In this document: positions 1 through 8,924 of the stretch, piece after piece
How positions within the stretch are numbered: the stretch's first letter is position 1
Layout of the letters: every line of letters starts with the position of its first letter
NCBI GenBank assembly: GCA_020629735.1
Contig: JAHDCT010000005.1
Coordinates: forward strand, 1-12,102
Source of the DNA: a bacterium
GTDB lineage: Bacteria; Patescibacteriota; Gracilibacteria; Absconditabacterales; Absconditicoccaceae
Reading direction: 5' to 3'
DNA: 12,102 nucleotides
Program-made: the position numbers and the translations under genes
The notes under the pieces: generated by a model
Database searches by the model: none
Seen by the model: only the letters and a program-made list of their open reading frames with translations
What the model was told of the DNA's origin: nothing

Positions 1-2162
1 ATTATAATAATGATGATATAGATGGACAGGTTGATATGGTGAGAGCAGCAAGACAACCGTGATCTATTATCAAGCCATTTGTGTATGGTTTGTGATTCAT
101 GAATGTAAAGCTTACTTTGGATAGTCCGATTTATGATGTGAAGATGAAGATTGGAAGCTATGAGCCTCAAAATGCTGATGGTAAGTTTAATTGATTAACA
201 ACGTTGAAGCAAGCTTTAGCAGCTAGTAGGAACATTCCTGCAATCAAGATGTTTATGAGTGCTGGTGGTGAACAATCGATGAAGAATTTTCTTGCTTCAC
301 TATGACTTAATGGTTTGATTATGGACAGAGATCACTATGGATACGCTCTTTCATTATGAGCTGCGGAAACGCCAATGTTAGAAATGGCAAATGCTTATGC
401 TCATTTGAGTGCAACATGAAAGCCAGCTCATATTAATCCAATTCTTGAAGTAAGAGCTTCTGATGAGGCATTGCTTTATTCTAAGGAAATTGAACTTCAG
501 GAAGAAGTCGTTCCTGGTTGAGTTGCGTATCTCATGTGGAAGATTTTATCGGATAAAACTAACTTTCCACAAGACTGGAGAGCTAATTTTACGGTGCCGG
601 GAATCGAAGTTGCTACAAAGAGTGGTACGTCTAATATAGAAACAAGTACCTGAGAGAAATTACCAAGAGATGGTTGGTTAGCTACGTATACTCCTTCTAA
701 AGTACTTCTCTTGCGATCTGGTAATACAGATGGTTCTGCAATGAGACGGGACGCTTACGGATGATGGTTGAATAGTCCTACCTGGAAGTCGTTTATGACG
801 AAGTTGAAAAATCAACAATATATTCAAAATGAGAGTATGCAAGAAACTTGAGTGAAGCAAGTAAGTGTTTCTAAAATATCTGGTAAATTAGCTTCTGTTG
901 ATACTCCATTGGTATTTATGAAGCAATCATTGTGATATATAAATTCATTGCCAACAGAATATGATTCACACATTAGTTCGTATGAAATTGACACTTTGTG
1001 TGATGGGAAGCCAACTGATTTAACACCAGAGGCTTCGTTAGGTACTGCATGGTACCTGAGACCAGAATCAATTATGCCGAACGGGTATGATCAGGATGAT
1101 ATTATGACTCGATGGAGAAATGGTTGATTAGAAAGCTTTTCTAGTGAAAATGTTATCTATACTTTGAGTTTTCCTGAGGAAGAATGTGAAGAAAGAGCTT
1201 TGATAGAAGAATTGTGAGAAATTTCTTTGAATCTTATGGAACCTAAGGAAGGACAATCAGTGACGAGATCATTTTCTTTATGGCATCAAACTAAATCACC
1301 ATTTGTCGTTACAGATATGAAATTATCTTTGGATGATATAGAGCTTACCACTATTTCTTATAATAAAGAGACCCCGCTTGTAGATATTCAAGATATTGTC
1401 ATTCCTGATTCGATTGAGGATGGTACCTATATTTTTAAGGCTGAGATCTTTGATGATAAGTGATATAGTGACTCTAAATCGGTTAAAATCACTATTTGAT
1501 CTGCGTGAGATGATATTGTACCTCCGTATTTGATTAAAAATAAGGTTAAGGTAACGAAAAATGATGATGGAACGTTTAATGTGGTTCTTCTTTTCGCAGA
1601 TGATGCTTCAAGTCTAGGTGATTCAGAAGTTAGTTTATGATGAGAAATTGTCCATTCATTTAGTTGAAATCTTGCTGCATTTACTACTAGTGAGCTTTGA
1701 TTGTTTACGTATACGGTAGAGGATACAAGTTGAAATAAGGCTACTTGACAGATTTCTCTGAGTGATCCAAACCCATCTATTCCTGAACCAATACCAGATC
1801 CAGAACCTGAAGTTGAACCTACGCCACCTGTGGAAGAGGTATGAGATACGTGAAGAACTACTTGAGATGATACGATTACTTCTGATTGATGAGAGAATCA
1901 AGATGATAAACTAGAGGTTGTTCCTGTTGATACCTGATCTGGAACTTGAAGTGAAGCTCCTTGAGAAACACCAACTTCTGAAACAACGTGAACAACGACT
2001 GGAGCGTGAGAAGATGATACATCAGCTGTAGAAAATCCTGAATGAAGCGAAGAAATTTCTGATCCAGAAGTTCCTACATTACCAGAATCTGATTCTGAAT
2101 CTGGTACGTTAACGGGAGACGAAATTAAGGATGTGGTTGATGAATTATTTTCTACCACCTAG
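1..2162 (+). CDS. Penicillin-binding protein, C-terminal part (transpeptidase, Ig-like modules, acidic tail); 5' end outside window
   Basis: The reading frame begins at base 3 and is open to the TAG at 2160-2162 if TGA is glycine, giving 719 visible residues. The start is missing, so a glycosyltransferase domain could lie off the left edge. The transpeptidase has all three active-site motifs of the family: SxxK as S21-I-I-K24 in the context RQPGSIIKPF, SxN as S75-R-N77, and KTG-like as K206-S-G-T209 followed by DGWLATYTPSK. This family cross-links peptidoglycan peptides outside the membrane. The glycine just before the catalytic serine is a TGA codon (60-62). After the enzyme come a less clear region (about 290-400) and two beta-rich Ig-like stretches (about 400-500 and 505-590). 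The last 130 residues are a disordered tail rich in Pro, Glu, Asp, Thr and Gly. Class A PBP1A-like is likely from the motif wording, but without the N-terminus class B or a PBP1C-like enzyme is not excluded. Confidence 0.92.
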
Positions 2163-2185
2163 ATTTTTGTATATTTAAGATATTG

Positions 2186-2218
2186 AAAAACTCCTTTTGT
2201 TAGGAGTTTTTTATTTGA
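2186..2218. terminator. Rho-independent terminator, probably bidirectional, between converging genes
   Basis: A 9-bp stem, AAAAACTCC (2186-2194) with GGAGTTTTT (2203-2211), closes an 8-nt loop. The A-run on one arm and the T-run on the other give a U-tract in both directions. It lies 24 bases after the penicillin-binding protein stop, and its right arm touches the stop codon of the convergent methyltransferase gene. It therefore probably ends both transcripts. Confidence 0.8.
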
Positions 2219-2987
2219 GTATTTTCTTTTCTAAGATGAAGATACTGTTTCTACTTTCTTTTCGATTGCTAGTTTTTTCTCCTTTTTGATTAATAAAGCA
2301 ACTTTCTGTACACACAAAATCAGTGAGTTGTATGAGAGATCTAAGTTCCGCTAGTGTAAATAGATGGTAATATCTTTTATATACTTTGGGAGGATTGCTT
2401 TCTGGGTCCTTTCGAGGGACAAATATATCGTTTCGTTTTAAATGATTTAGGGTGAAAAAACTACGAAGCATGGATTGTACTACTTGAGTAGTATATTTTT
2501 TGAGAAACCGATCTGAGAACGATCGATTTACTAGGATTACTTTTCCTCAGTAATGTAGTGCTTTATACATATTTTTTAGCACAAGGAGTCTTTCTTCTTT
2601 TGTCTCTAGATGGTGAAAAGCTGCAAGAGATATGATAATGTCTGTAGATTCTTGATGAACGTCTTTTATATAGCTTGTCATTTTTTGCTGTATGAAACTC
2701 TCTTCTGGATAGAGTTTCTTTGCTGTTTCAATCATTCCTGATGAGAAGTCTACTCAGGTATAGGTGTAGTTTGTGTTTGCTAAGATTGATTTGAACCGTT
2801 CGCTGAGTCTTCCACTTCAACATCCGAGATCAACGATAGAGATGTCTTTGTTTGGATGCTCTTTACTATATTCTGTTATTGTTTTTTGAATATGCTGAAG
2901 TTCTGGTCGTTTGTGAAACGCTCTTGTGTTGTGGAAACGTTGTGCTTGAGAGTCGTAGCAGGCTAGGAGTTCTTTTTCGTGAGACAC
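2211..2987 (-). CDS. Class I SAM-dependent methyltransferase, Trm9/ALKBH8-like
   Basis: With TGA as glycine the frame runs unbroken to a TAA whose complement is at 2211-2213, giving 258 residues from a GTG start at 2985-2987. Motif I reads VDLGCGSGRLSERF, motif II region YTGVDFSSGMIETAKK, then IISLAAFHHLETKEER and ALHYGGKVILVNRS. The C-terminal segment RYYHLFTLAELRSLIQ and the N-terminal YDSQAQRFHNTRAF both recall Trm9 and the methyltransferase domain of ALKBH8, which methylate wobble-uridine modifications in tRNA. The fold is secure; the tRNA substrate is inferred from this likeness. No ATG exists upstream of the internal one at 2733-2735, which would delete motif I. The frame stays open to 3057, but 2995-3118 is a repeat array, so GTG 2987 is the likeliest start. 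No clear Shine-Dalgarno is seen. The exonuclease gene lies upstream on the same strand. Confidence 0.85.
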
Positions 2988-2994
2988 AGACGGG

Positions 2995-3118
2995 AGTGAA
3001 AGAGTAAAAGAGGCAAAAAGTTCGAGAGCTTTAGAGTGAATAAGTGGATGAGTGAACTAAAGTTCGAAAGTTCGAGAGTTTCAAAGTAAATAAGTGAATT
3101 AGAGTTCGAGAGCTTTGG
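2995..3118. repeat. Array of 15 degenerate 8-bp units (AGT-led) with a 42-bp super-period
   Basis: The 124 bases divide exactly into 15 consecutive units that all begin AG, most of them AGT: thirteen of 8 bp and two of 10 bp (3051-3060 and 3093-3102). Typical units are AGTTCGAG (3019, 3069, 3103), AGTTCGAA (3061), AGTGAATA (3035) and AGTAAATA (3085). Both 10-bp units start AGTGAA and are followed by AGTTCGA. This gives two 42-bp super-units (3019-3060 and 3061-3102) and a truncated third (3103-3118); the first three units (2995-3018) are A-rich variants. The array fills the gap between the exonuclease stop and the methyltransferase start. Function is unknown. Confidence 0.85.
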
Positions 3119-3124
3119 TTCTCT

Positions 3125-4156
3125 TTAGAAGAATCAGTCTTGGGTGTTGTTTGTTTTGTCGTTGTCGGTTGCTGTAGTGAGGTTTCTTGCGCTTCCTCGC
3201 TGGATGAGGGTGTTGAGGTCGAATTCTTTTGTTTCTCCCTCGATGTGTACTTTGTTGTTTGAGAGGAGGTAGAGGAAGACTCATAGGGTAATACGTACGT
3301 CGTTTTTACAGTATTTTTTTACTTTTCTGAGTGCTTTTTTGTCTCCTGTTCTTTTGTATTCTTGGAGGAGGTTTGCTCATTCTGCTCAAGATTCTAGTGT
3401 TTTTCCACTACTTACAAGTGATTCTGCTATTTTGCTTAGTTTTAATCTTCTTTTAAGGAGTTTGTGAAAGAAGAGAAATGGATCGATTGACTTTTTGTTG
3501 AGTATGTCTAGTTCTGTTTGTCCGTATCAACAGTTGTGGATAAGGACAGGGTTGTCGAATCAAATTTGATTGTATCAAATAATTCGTCCTGGGTATTCTA
3601 GGAGGTAGTCACAGTATCTTTGCATGGATGTTCTATCAATGTATGAATACGTAAGTCCATTTGAAATGTCATCTGTTGACACAGAGTACGCCATTTCGAA
3701 GTGTTGATGTGAGTGTCCTTCTCCATCAAATGTTGTCTCTATGTCGTAGGTAACATATGGTTTATCCATAATATATTGAAGTTCGCCACTTTCTAGTCTG
3801 TCGAAAAGTCCTTCAATAATTGTCTTATTTTCTTTTGCTATTTTATCTACTGCACGGATGTTCTTGAGAAGGTTATGTATGGTGTTTATTCAATCATTAT
3901 CCACAAAACATTCAATTTTCTCTTCTTCGTCAACGAAACGATATTGCTCATTTCACTTTTCGTCAGTGCTGAGGTGTTGAATTCTAAAGAGAGGCCTTCA
4001 TCATTCGAGAAAATAGTGAGATGAAGTTTCTACCATAAGTTCTCTTAGGAATGCTTTAAAGAAAGTATGTTTTCTTTTGGTGTAGATGGTGTGAATATTT
4101 TTGAAGAACTTAGTGTTAATGTTGGTTAGTTCATCTAATGATAAACGTTTATACAT
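3125..4156 (-). CDS. DEDDy-type 3'-5' exonuclease (RNase H-like fold)
   Basis: This is a 343-residue protein from ATG 4154-4156 to a TAA whose complement is 3125-3127, with several TGA-encoded glycines. The full DEDDy set is visible: Exo I as D138-I-E140 in VTYDIETTF, Exo II as D201 in GYNQIGFDNPVL, and Exo III as Y282-C-K-N-D286 in KYCKNDVRITLW. These residues bind the two metal ions that hydrolyse DNA or RNA 3' ends. The wording resembles stand-alone exonucleases of the YprB/RNase_H_2 or PolB-exonuclease-like groups. No polymerase domain follows, so this is a free-standing nuclease. The first 130 residues are mostly charged and I do not recognise them. The frame stays open upstream of 4156 with no better start. 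The gene is divergent from the ABC gene at 4259 and probably co-oriented in transcription with the methyltransferase. Confidence 0.82.
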
Positions 4157-4211
4157 AGAGGGAATTGCTGAAATAAAGTTAGAATAGATTTTTTTTGCCT
4201 TTCTGGGTATA

Positions 4212-4239
4212 GTTATAGTGCTGTGAAGTGTGTATGCAA
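4212..4239 (-). promoter_or_regulatory. Candidate sigma70 promoter for the exonuclease gene
   Basis: Read on the minus strand: TTGCAT (complement of 4234-4239), a 16-bp spacer, then TATAAC (complement of 4212-4217). The -10 differs from consensus at one base and the -35 is weak. Transcription would start about 48 bases before the ATG at 4156. The same 102-bp gap must also hold the promoter of the divergent ABC gene, for which only two adjacent TATAGT boxes (4208-4219) without a convincing -35 are seen. Confidence 0.4.
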
Positions 4240-4258
4240 TTTTAATTTGGAAAGAAAG

Positions 4259-5995
4259 GTGACGACAACTGAGAAATCATTTTTGAAAACTTTTTTTTGG
4301 CCTCTTACGCAAGATTGGACCTTTTTTTTGATATGATTGCTCGATCCTATTATTTGGTGAGTACATGCACCTTTGAGTGTGTATTTTTTGAAGATAATTA
4401 CTGATTATATAGAGCAAGGAGATGTAGCATGAACGAGGATGTGGCTTGTGTATTTTGTTGTATTTCTTTTGATTAGTTATCCTTTGAGATGGAGTGTAAA
4501 ATGATGGTTTTGGAATGGCTCGTTTGTAGCTCTTAAAGGTATCCATCGTAAGTATATTCCTGATTATATTAAGTTAGATAATAATGATGCTGAGAGAATT
4601 GGGACTGGTAAGTTTGTGTCAGTGATTAATAAAGGAATGGATACGTGGTCAAAGTGAGTATCAAACGCGTGGTACTGGTGATTGAATTATGTGGTAACGA
4701 GTATTTGAGCTCTTTTCTTGATTTCTCAAACAAGTATATGGTTGGGATTGTGAACGATTTTGTTTTTTGTTTTGGGATCCCTTATCTTGGGTTGGTTAGA
4801 TAAGGGAGCTGTTTTTTGGAGAGATCAGAGGAGGGATTTCGAACATGCACATACTGAGGCTACTATTAGATTAGTCATGTCAAAATTTGAAGTCATTCAG
4901 AGCAATAGTTTGAGTGAAGAAGTGAGAAAGATGGATGAGTATTTGGATAAGTGAATGGAGGTGAATCTAAAAGTATCAGATTATGTGGTTGGAATGTTTT
5001 TTGTTCCTGCTGCGATACTTGATGTTTTAAAAGTTTTTTTGGTAATTTTCGTGGGATATTGAGTGATAGATGGTTCGTATAGTTTTGCTGATTTTGTGTG
5101 AGTACTGTGAGCGATTTATGTACTTGAGGGAGTGGTTCAGCGTGGAGTTCAGTTCTTTAAAAATTTAACAAAGGATTTATCGTATGTGAAGAAATTGCTC
5201 ACTTTATATAGTGAGAGTAAGGTAATTGAAGGATATGATGTTGGAAAAGATTTTGCGATAGGGGATGGTAATATACGCCTGGATAAGATTTCTTTTTGAT
5301 ATGATAAGAGTTTAGTTTTTGATAAATTGTCTTTGGATATAGCATGATGAAAAAAAACAGCCTTTGTGTGAGTGAGTGGTTCCTGAAAGTCTACTTTGGT
5401 TAAGTTGTTGGCATGATATTTACAACCTGACTTTGGGGATATTTGGGTTTGAGATTCTTGTTTATGAGAGGTGGCTCTGATTAGTTACTATAAAGAGTTG
5501 TGATTTTTAACTCAGGAGCCTAATGTGTTTGATGGAACGGTGAAGGAGAACTTGTTGTATGCTTTGCCAGATACTGCTTGAGTGAGTGATGAAAAAATAA
5601 AAGAAGTCTTGATGAGAGCAAGATGCGATTTTGTATATGATTTTGTTGATTGACTTGAAACTCAGATTTGAGAGAGATGAGTGAGATTGAGTTGATGACA
5701 GAAGCAGAGATTGGCGTTAGCTAAAATCTTTATGAAAGATCCGAAAATTATTATTCTTGATGAACCAACGAGTGCTTTGGATAGTTTCTCTGAAGAAGCG
5801 ATTACCCAAGCGATGAAGGAGTTATTTGTATGACGTACCGTATTAATTATTGCTCACAGATTACAAACGGTAAAGGAAGCTGATGATATTATTTTGCTTG
5901 AGTGAGGTGAGATTGTTGAAAGAGGAACTCACGAGGAGTTGGTTTGATTTGACGGGAAGTACGCTGAGATGCTTCGTTTACAGAGTGGTTTTTAG
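4259..5995 (+). CDS. ABC half-exporter A (TMD-NBD fusion)
   Basis: This 578-residue protein runs from GTG 4259 to TAG 5993-5995 with TGA as glycine. The N-terminal half has about six hydrophobic segments (roughly residues 21-43, 60-80, two in 130-180, two in 240-300). The nucleotide-binding domain has Walker A G371-V-S-G-S-G-K377-S-T, Q-loop FLTQEP, signature L477-S-G-G-Q481, Walker B ILDEP with D501/E502, and H-loop H533. Both signature glycines and two Walker A glycines are TGA. Such proteins work as dimers that couple ATP hydrolysis to export across the inner membrane. It is a clear paralogue of the next gene: both share KLDNN and GTG motifs in the membrane domain, MSKFEV in a cytoplasmic helix, and an almost identical NBD ending MLRLQSGF. 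GTG 4259 is preferred because GGAAAG precedes it and the length then matches the paralogue; GTG 4223 is an alternative. The substrate is unknown. Confidence 0.93.
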
Positions 5996-6062
5996 TTATT
6001 TATCGGTGTTTTTCTTTTTGTGAAATTTTCATCATAATTTATTGGCTTTATTTTTTTGTTTC

Positions 6063-6092
6063 TTTACACTTTTTATGTTAAGCTTTTATGAT
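6063..6092 (+). promoter_or_regulatory. Sigma70-like promoter just before ABC half-exporter B
   Basis: TTTACA (6063-6068) and TATGAT (6087-6092), each one base off consensus, are 18 bp apart. The predicted transcription start near 6099 leaves a leader of only about 10 bases before ATG 6109, and no Shine-Dalgarno is visible. The mRNA may be nearly leaderless. The rest of the gap 5996-6108 is T-rich, and I see no stable hairpin in it. Confidence 0.5.
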
Positions 6093-6108
6093 ATATTTTT
6101 ACACATAA

Positions 6109-7878
6109 ATGAAACAATCTATGGATAGATCGTTTATGGATATTGTGAAATGAGTTTTCTCATTATATTTTTTAGACGATGCTGTTCGTGCTGCTTCTCG
6201 TCGCGCTCTTATACATCCTTTTGTGAATTGAGTGACGAGTATTGCTACAATAGAGATTATTAGAAGGGTAATTGATTTGGCTGAAATAGGAGATTTATGA
6301 AGTGCAGATATGTATGTATGGTCGTTTGTATGATTTGTTTTTTTGTGGTGAATTTCTAGATATATTACGAGATATTGGTGATTTGGTGAGTTATGGCCTA
6401 AATGTTTGAGTTATTTGTATACAACCTATTTAGATACGTTTGTGAAACTTGATAATAATTCTGTTGAAAGCTTGGGAACGGGTAGATCTATGCATATTAT
6501 TGAAAAAGGGATCTGAAGTTGGATTATGATGTATACAGATATGTTAATTAAGCTTAGTTCTTATGCTATTAAGGTGACGTTTAGTGTTGCGCTAATTTTT
6601 ACTTTTTCTATATGGTATTGATTTTTTTTCTTTGGGATAGTTGCACTTATTGTGTGGTTGTATGTGGTTAGTCAAATGAAGGCTAATGAAGCTAGAAGAG
6701 AAAGAAAAGTATTGTGGGTAGGGCAATCGAGAGACATGATTAGAATTATTATGTCAAAATTTGAGGTGCTACAGAATGGGAAAATTATTGATGAAATTAA
6801 AAAACAGAAGAAAATTTTTATTGATTGGTATGGTATTAATAAGAAGATCGATCTCCAAAAGTTGATATCTGAATGAGGAGCTATGATATTGATTGAAGGA
6901 GTGAGAATCCTTGCTTTGGTGTCTTTGTTGTATTGATTTATTCTTGGGTCTTTGACCTTGTCTGGGTTTGTAACGATTACGATTATTGCAACGATGCTTG
7001 ATGAGATTACGTGGAATTTTAGTAGGTTGTATATTGATTTGTCGAAAGAATATATGTCTGGAGAGAAAATGTGGCATATGTGTGATGGTATCGATGAGAT
7101 TGAATGATATGAAGATGGTAGTGATTTTGCGTATAAAACATGATCAATTGAGTTGAAGCAGGTTACGTATGGATATGGTGAATTTTGAGTTTTTGAATAT
7201 TTTAATTTGTCTCTTGAATGAGGTAAGAGGACGGCTCTGGTGTGAGTGAGCTGATCTTGAAAGTCTACTTTGGCTAAATTAATTTCTTGATACTTGCATC
7301 CTGATGAGGGTGATGTAATAGTTGATGGACAGGCTTTGTCGACGGTTTCTTTGAAGAGTTATTATGGACAGGTAGGGTACTTAACTCAGGAACCTAGTGT
7401 CTTTGATGGGACTGTGTATGATAATCTTACGTACGCTTTGACTGTTGAAGAGCTTCAAGATGGATGATTAGAGGAGAGAATTAAAAATGCTATCATTTCT
7501 GCTAAGTGTGAATTTCTTTATGATCTAGAGCGTTGACTGCAGACAGAGATATGAGAAAGGTGAGTGAGGCTTAGTGGTGGACAGAAACAGAGGTTGGCTA
7601 TCGCAAAGATATTCTTGAAAAATCCTAAGATTTTAATTCTAGATGAACCGACGAGTGCGTTGGATAGTTTTTCTGAGGAGGCTATTACAGAAGCTATGCA
7701 TGCGTTGTTTGTGTGACGTACTGTTATTATTATTGCGCATAGACTACAGACAGTGAAAGAAGCTGATGAGATTATTTTGCTTGATGAAGGAAAAATTTCT
7801 GAGAGAGGAACCCATGATATTCTTTTAGAGAAGTGATGAGCATACGCGAAGATGTTGCGTTTGCAGAGTGGGTTTTAG
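6109..7878 (+). CDS. ABC half-exporter B (TMD-NBD fusion), paralogue of the preceding gene
   Basis: This 589-residue protein runs from ATG 6109 to TAG 7876-7878 with TGA as glycine. Hydrophobic segments fill the first 310 residues. The nucleotide-binding domain has Walker A G379-V-S-G-S-G-K385-S-T (all three glycines are TGA), Q-loop YLTQEP, signature L488-S-G-G-Q492 (here GGT GGA), Walker B ILDEP with D512/E513, and H544. All catalytic residues are present, so this is not a degenerate partner. The NBD is nearly the same as that of half-exporter A, including EPTSALDSFSEEAIT and AHRLQTVKEAD. The membrane halves have diverged but share KLDNN, GTG and MSKFEV. Tandem order and divergence of the membrane halves suggest duplication and a heterodimeric exporter; two homodimers are also possible. 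ATG 6121 and 6136 are alternative starts. The substrate is unknown. Confidence 0.93.
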
Positions 7879-8101
7879 GTTGTTACTTTTTGTCTTGCTG
7901 TTTCATGGATATTTAATTCTGGTTTCATTTTTTGTTATTGACTCTCTTTTTTATAAAAAGCTTTCATCTTTAACTTTAGAGCGAAATAATTTTGTTACAA
8001 ATTTGTCTTTTGATCGTACTTTAAGAAGATGCGAATATAATGATTTGCATTGACAATTGCTGTATTTTACTTATAAATTTTTTATTTATTATTTGAATTA
8101 A
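7868..8101 (+). CDS. Doubtful small membrane ORF
   Basis: A GTG-initiated frame of 77 residues overlaps the last 11 bases of half-exporter B and ends at TAA 8099-8101, with one TGA read as glycine. Its first 30 residues are strongly hydrophobic (RLLLFVLLFHGYLILVSFFV), followed by a more polar tail. I recognise no family. The promoter of the next gene lies inside its 3' end, and in AT-rich DNA with only two stop codons an ORF of this size is easily fortuitous. It could be a small membrane protein translated by coupling to half-exporter B. Apart from this frame and the promoter, nothing is seen in 7879-8108. Confidence 0.22.
8050..8077 (+). promoter_or_regulatory. Strong sigma70-type promoter
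   Basis: A perfect TTGACA (8050-8055), a 16-bp spacer and TATAAA (8072-8077) form the best promoter in the window. Initiation near 8084 would give a leader of about 25 bases containing AAGAGAAAT directly before ATG 8109. It should drive the unknown gene and the overlapping ABC exporter as one unit ending at the hairpin near 10695. Confidence 0.68.
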
Positions 8102-8108
8102 GAGAAAT

Positions 8109-8924
8109 ATGTCAGGAGAACCAACTGGTCCAAAGTTACCTTCTAAAGTGACTGTGTGACCTCTCGCTACATTTACGTTTGACCAGAAAACTGAAGTAGC
8201 GAAGGCTATTTTGGAATTAAAATGAAAAGTTCCTGCTGACTGAAAAAGATTGATTGTTAAGGTGAGAACTTCGTATAACATGTTTAATAAGCGTTCTAAT
8301 ATTTCACTTACTAAAGCTGAAGTAGTTGAGGTTCTCCAAATGAAGTTATATATTTCAGCACCATCTCATGCAGGAGGTTTGACTAATGCACATATCATGA
8401 ACTGGGCTGCATCATTTGAAAAGGATATGCTTTGACAAAAAGAAATGGATAAAATAACGAGATCATCTATATTTTATTATAATCAAATACCTGGTTTCAC
8501 AAAATCAAGAAATAAAACTAGGGGTATTCTTCGTTTTGTTGAGCGTGCTACAGAGATTAGAAGTTATGAATATGTTTCTGATTTGGCGTGATGAACGAAA
8601 CAAAGAATTATTCCTGGGCTTTGTACTAAAGTGGATGATGGTCTTGTGTATTTTGTTATCTGAGAGGTTGATGGAACATGGCTTACATGAGCTGTTGAAT
8701 TAGAGAGTATAAATTCTAAAAATCTGAAGGATTTTTGTGAAAATGAATCGATGAACTTAGATGAGTTGCCATGATTTGTTTTTCCACTTACGGTTCAGTC
8801 TGTACGTAGGAAACCTGAAGCGGCAATGAAAAAAAGAAAGAGATCTGATCATAAAGATCCTCAACATTTGTATATTGATTTAAGAGTTAATTATGGACCA
8901 GAAGAAATGCATGTCTTTAAATAA
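8109..8924 (+). CDS. Unrecognised 271-aa protein, coupled to an ABC half-exporter
   Basis: The frame runs from ATG 8109 to TAA 8922-8924, with TGA at several glycine positions. I recognise no domain. There is no signal peptide and no membrane segment, so it is probably cytoplasmic. The first 90 residues are moderately basic (VAKAILELKGKVPADGKR, LTKAEVVEVLQMKLYIS). The middle carries aromatic and basic stretches (SSIFYYNQIPGF, KTRGILRFVERATEIRSYEY). A segment with predicted beta character follows (LVYFVIGEVDGTWLTGAVELE), and a lysine/arginine cluster (RRKPEAAMKKRKRSDHK) lies near the C-terminus, which would suit nucleic-acid or acidic-partner binding. It sits behind a strong promoter, and its 3' end overlaps the likely start of the ABC gene by 32 bases, so the two are probably co-expressed. 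It could be a regulator, accessory factor or substrate of the exporter; the sequence does not decide. Confidence 0.8.

Noticed and set aside
1656..2158. Minus-strand ORFs opposite the penicillin-binding protein tail
   Set aside because: They are antisense shadows of a continuous, motif-bearing plus-strand gene; their Ser/Val-rich content simply mirrors the repetitive codons of the tail.
2995..3118. CRISPR array
   Set aside because: Units are 8 bp and tiled without spacers; the 42-bp super-units have no unique spacer sequence.
3099..3284. Minus-strand ORF rich in basic residues and proline
   Set aside because: It is out of frame with the DEDDy exonuclease, whose Exo III motif lies in the other frame over the same bases.
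4277..4546. Minus-strand ORF opposite the start of half-exporter A
   Set aside because: It is antisense to the first membrane helices of the ABC protein and resembles no family.
5369..5386. TGA as selenocysteine
   Set aside because: TGA is far too frequent, occurs at Walker A and other glycine positions, and no SECIS-like hairpins follow it.
6769..7077. 102-residue minus-strand ORF
   Set aside because: It lies wholly inside half-exporter B, whose frame there is supported by the paralogue.
8021..8281. Minus-strand ORF across the promoter and the start of the unknown gene
   Set aside because: It is antisense to a frame with a clear promoter and continuous coding to 8924, and has no recognisable motif.
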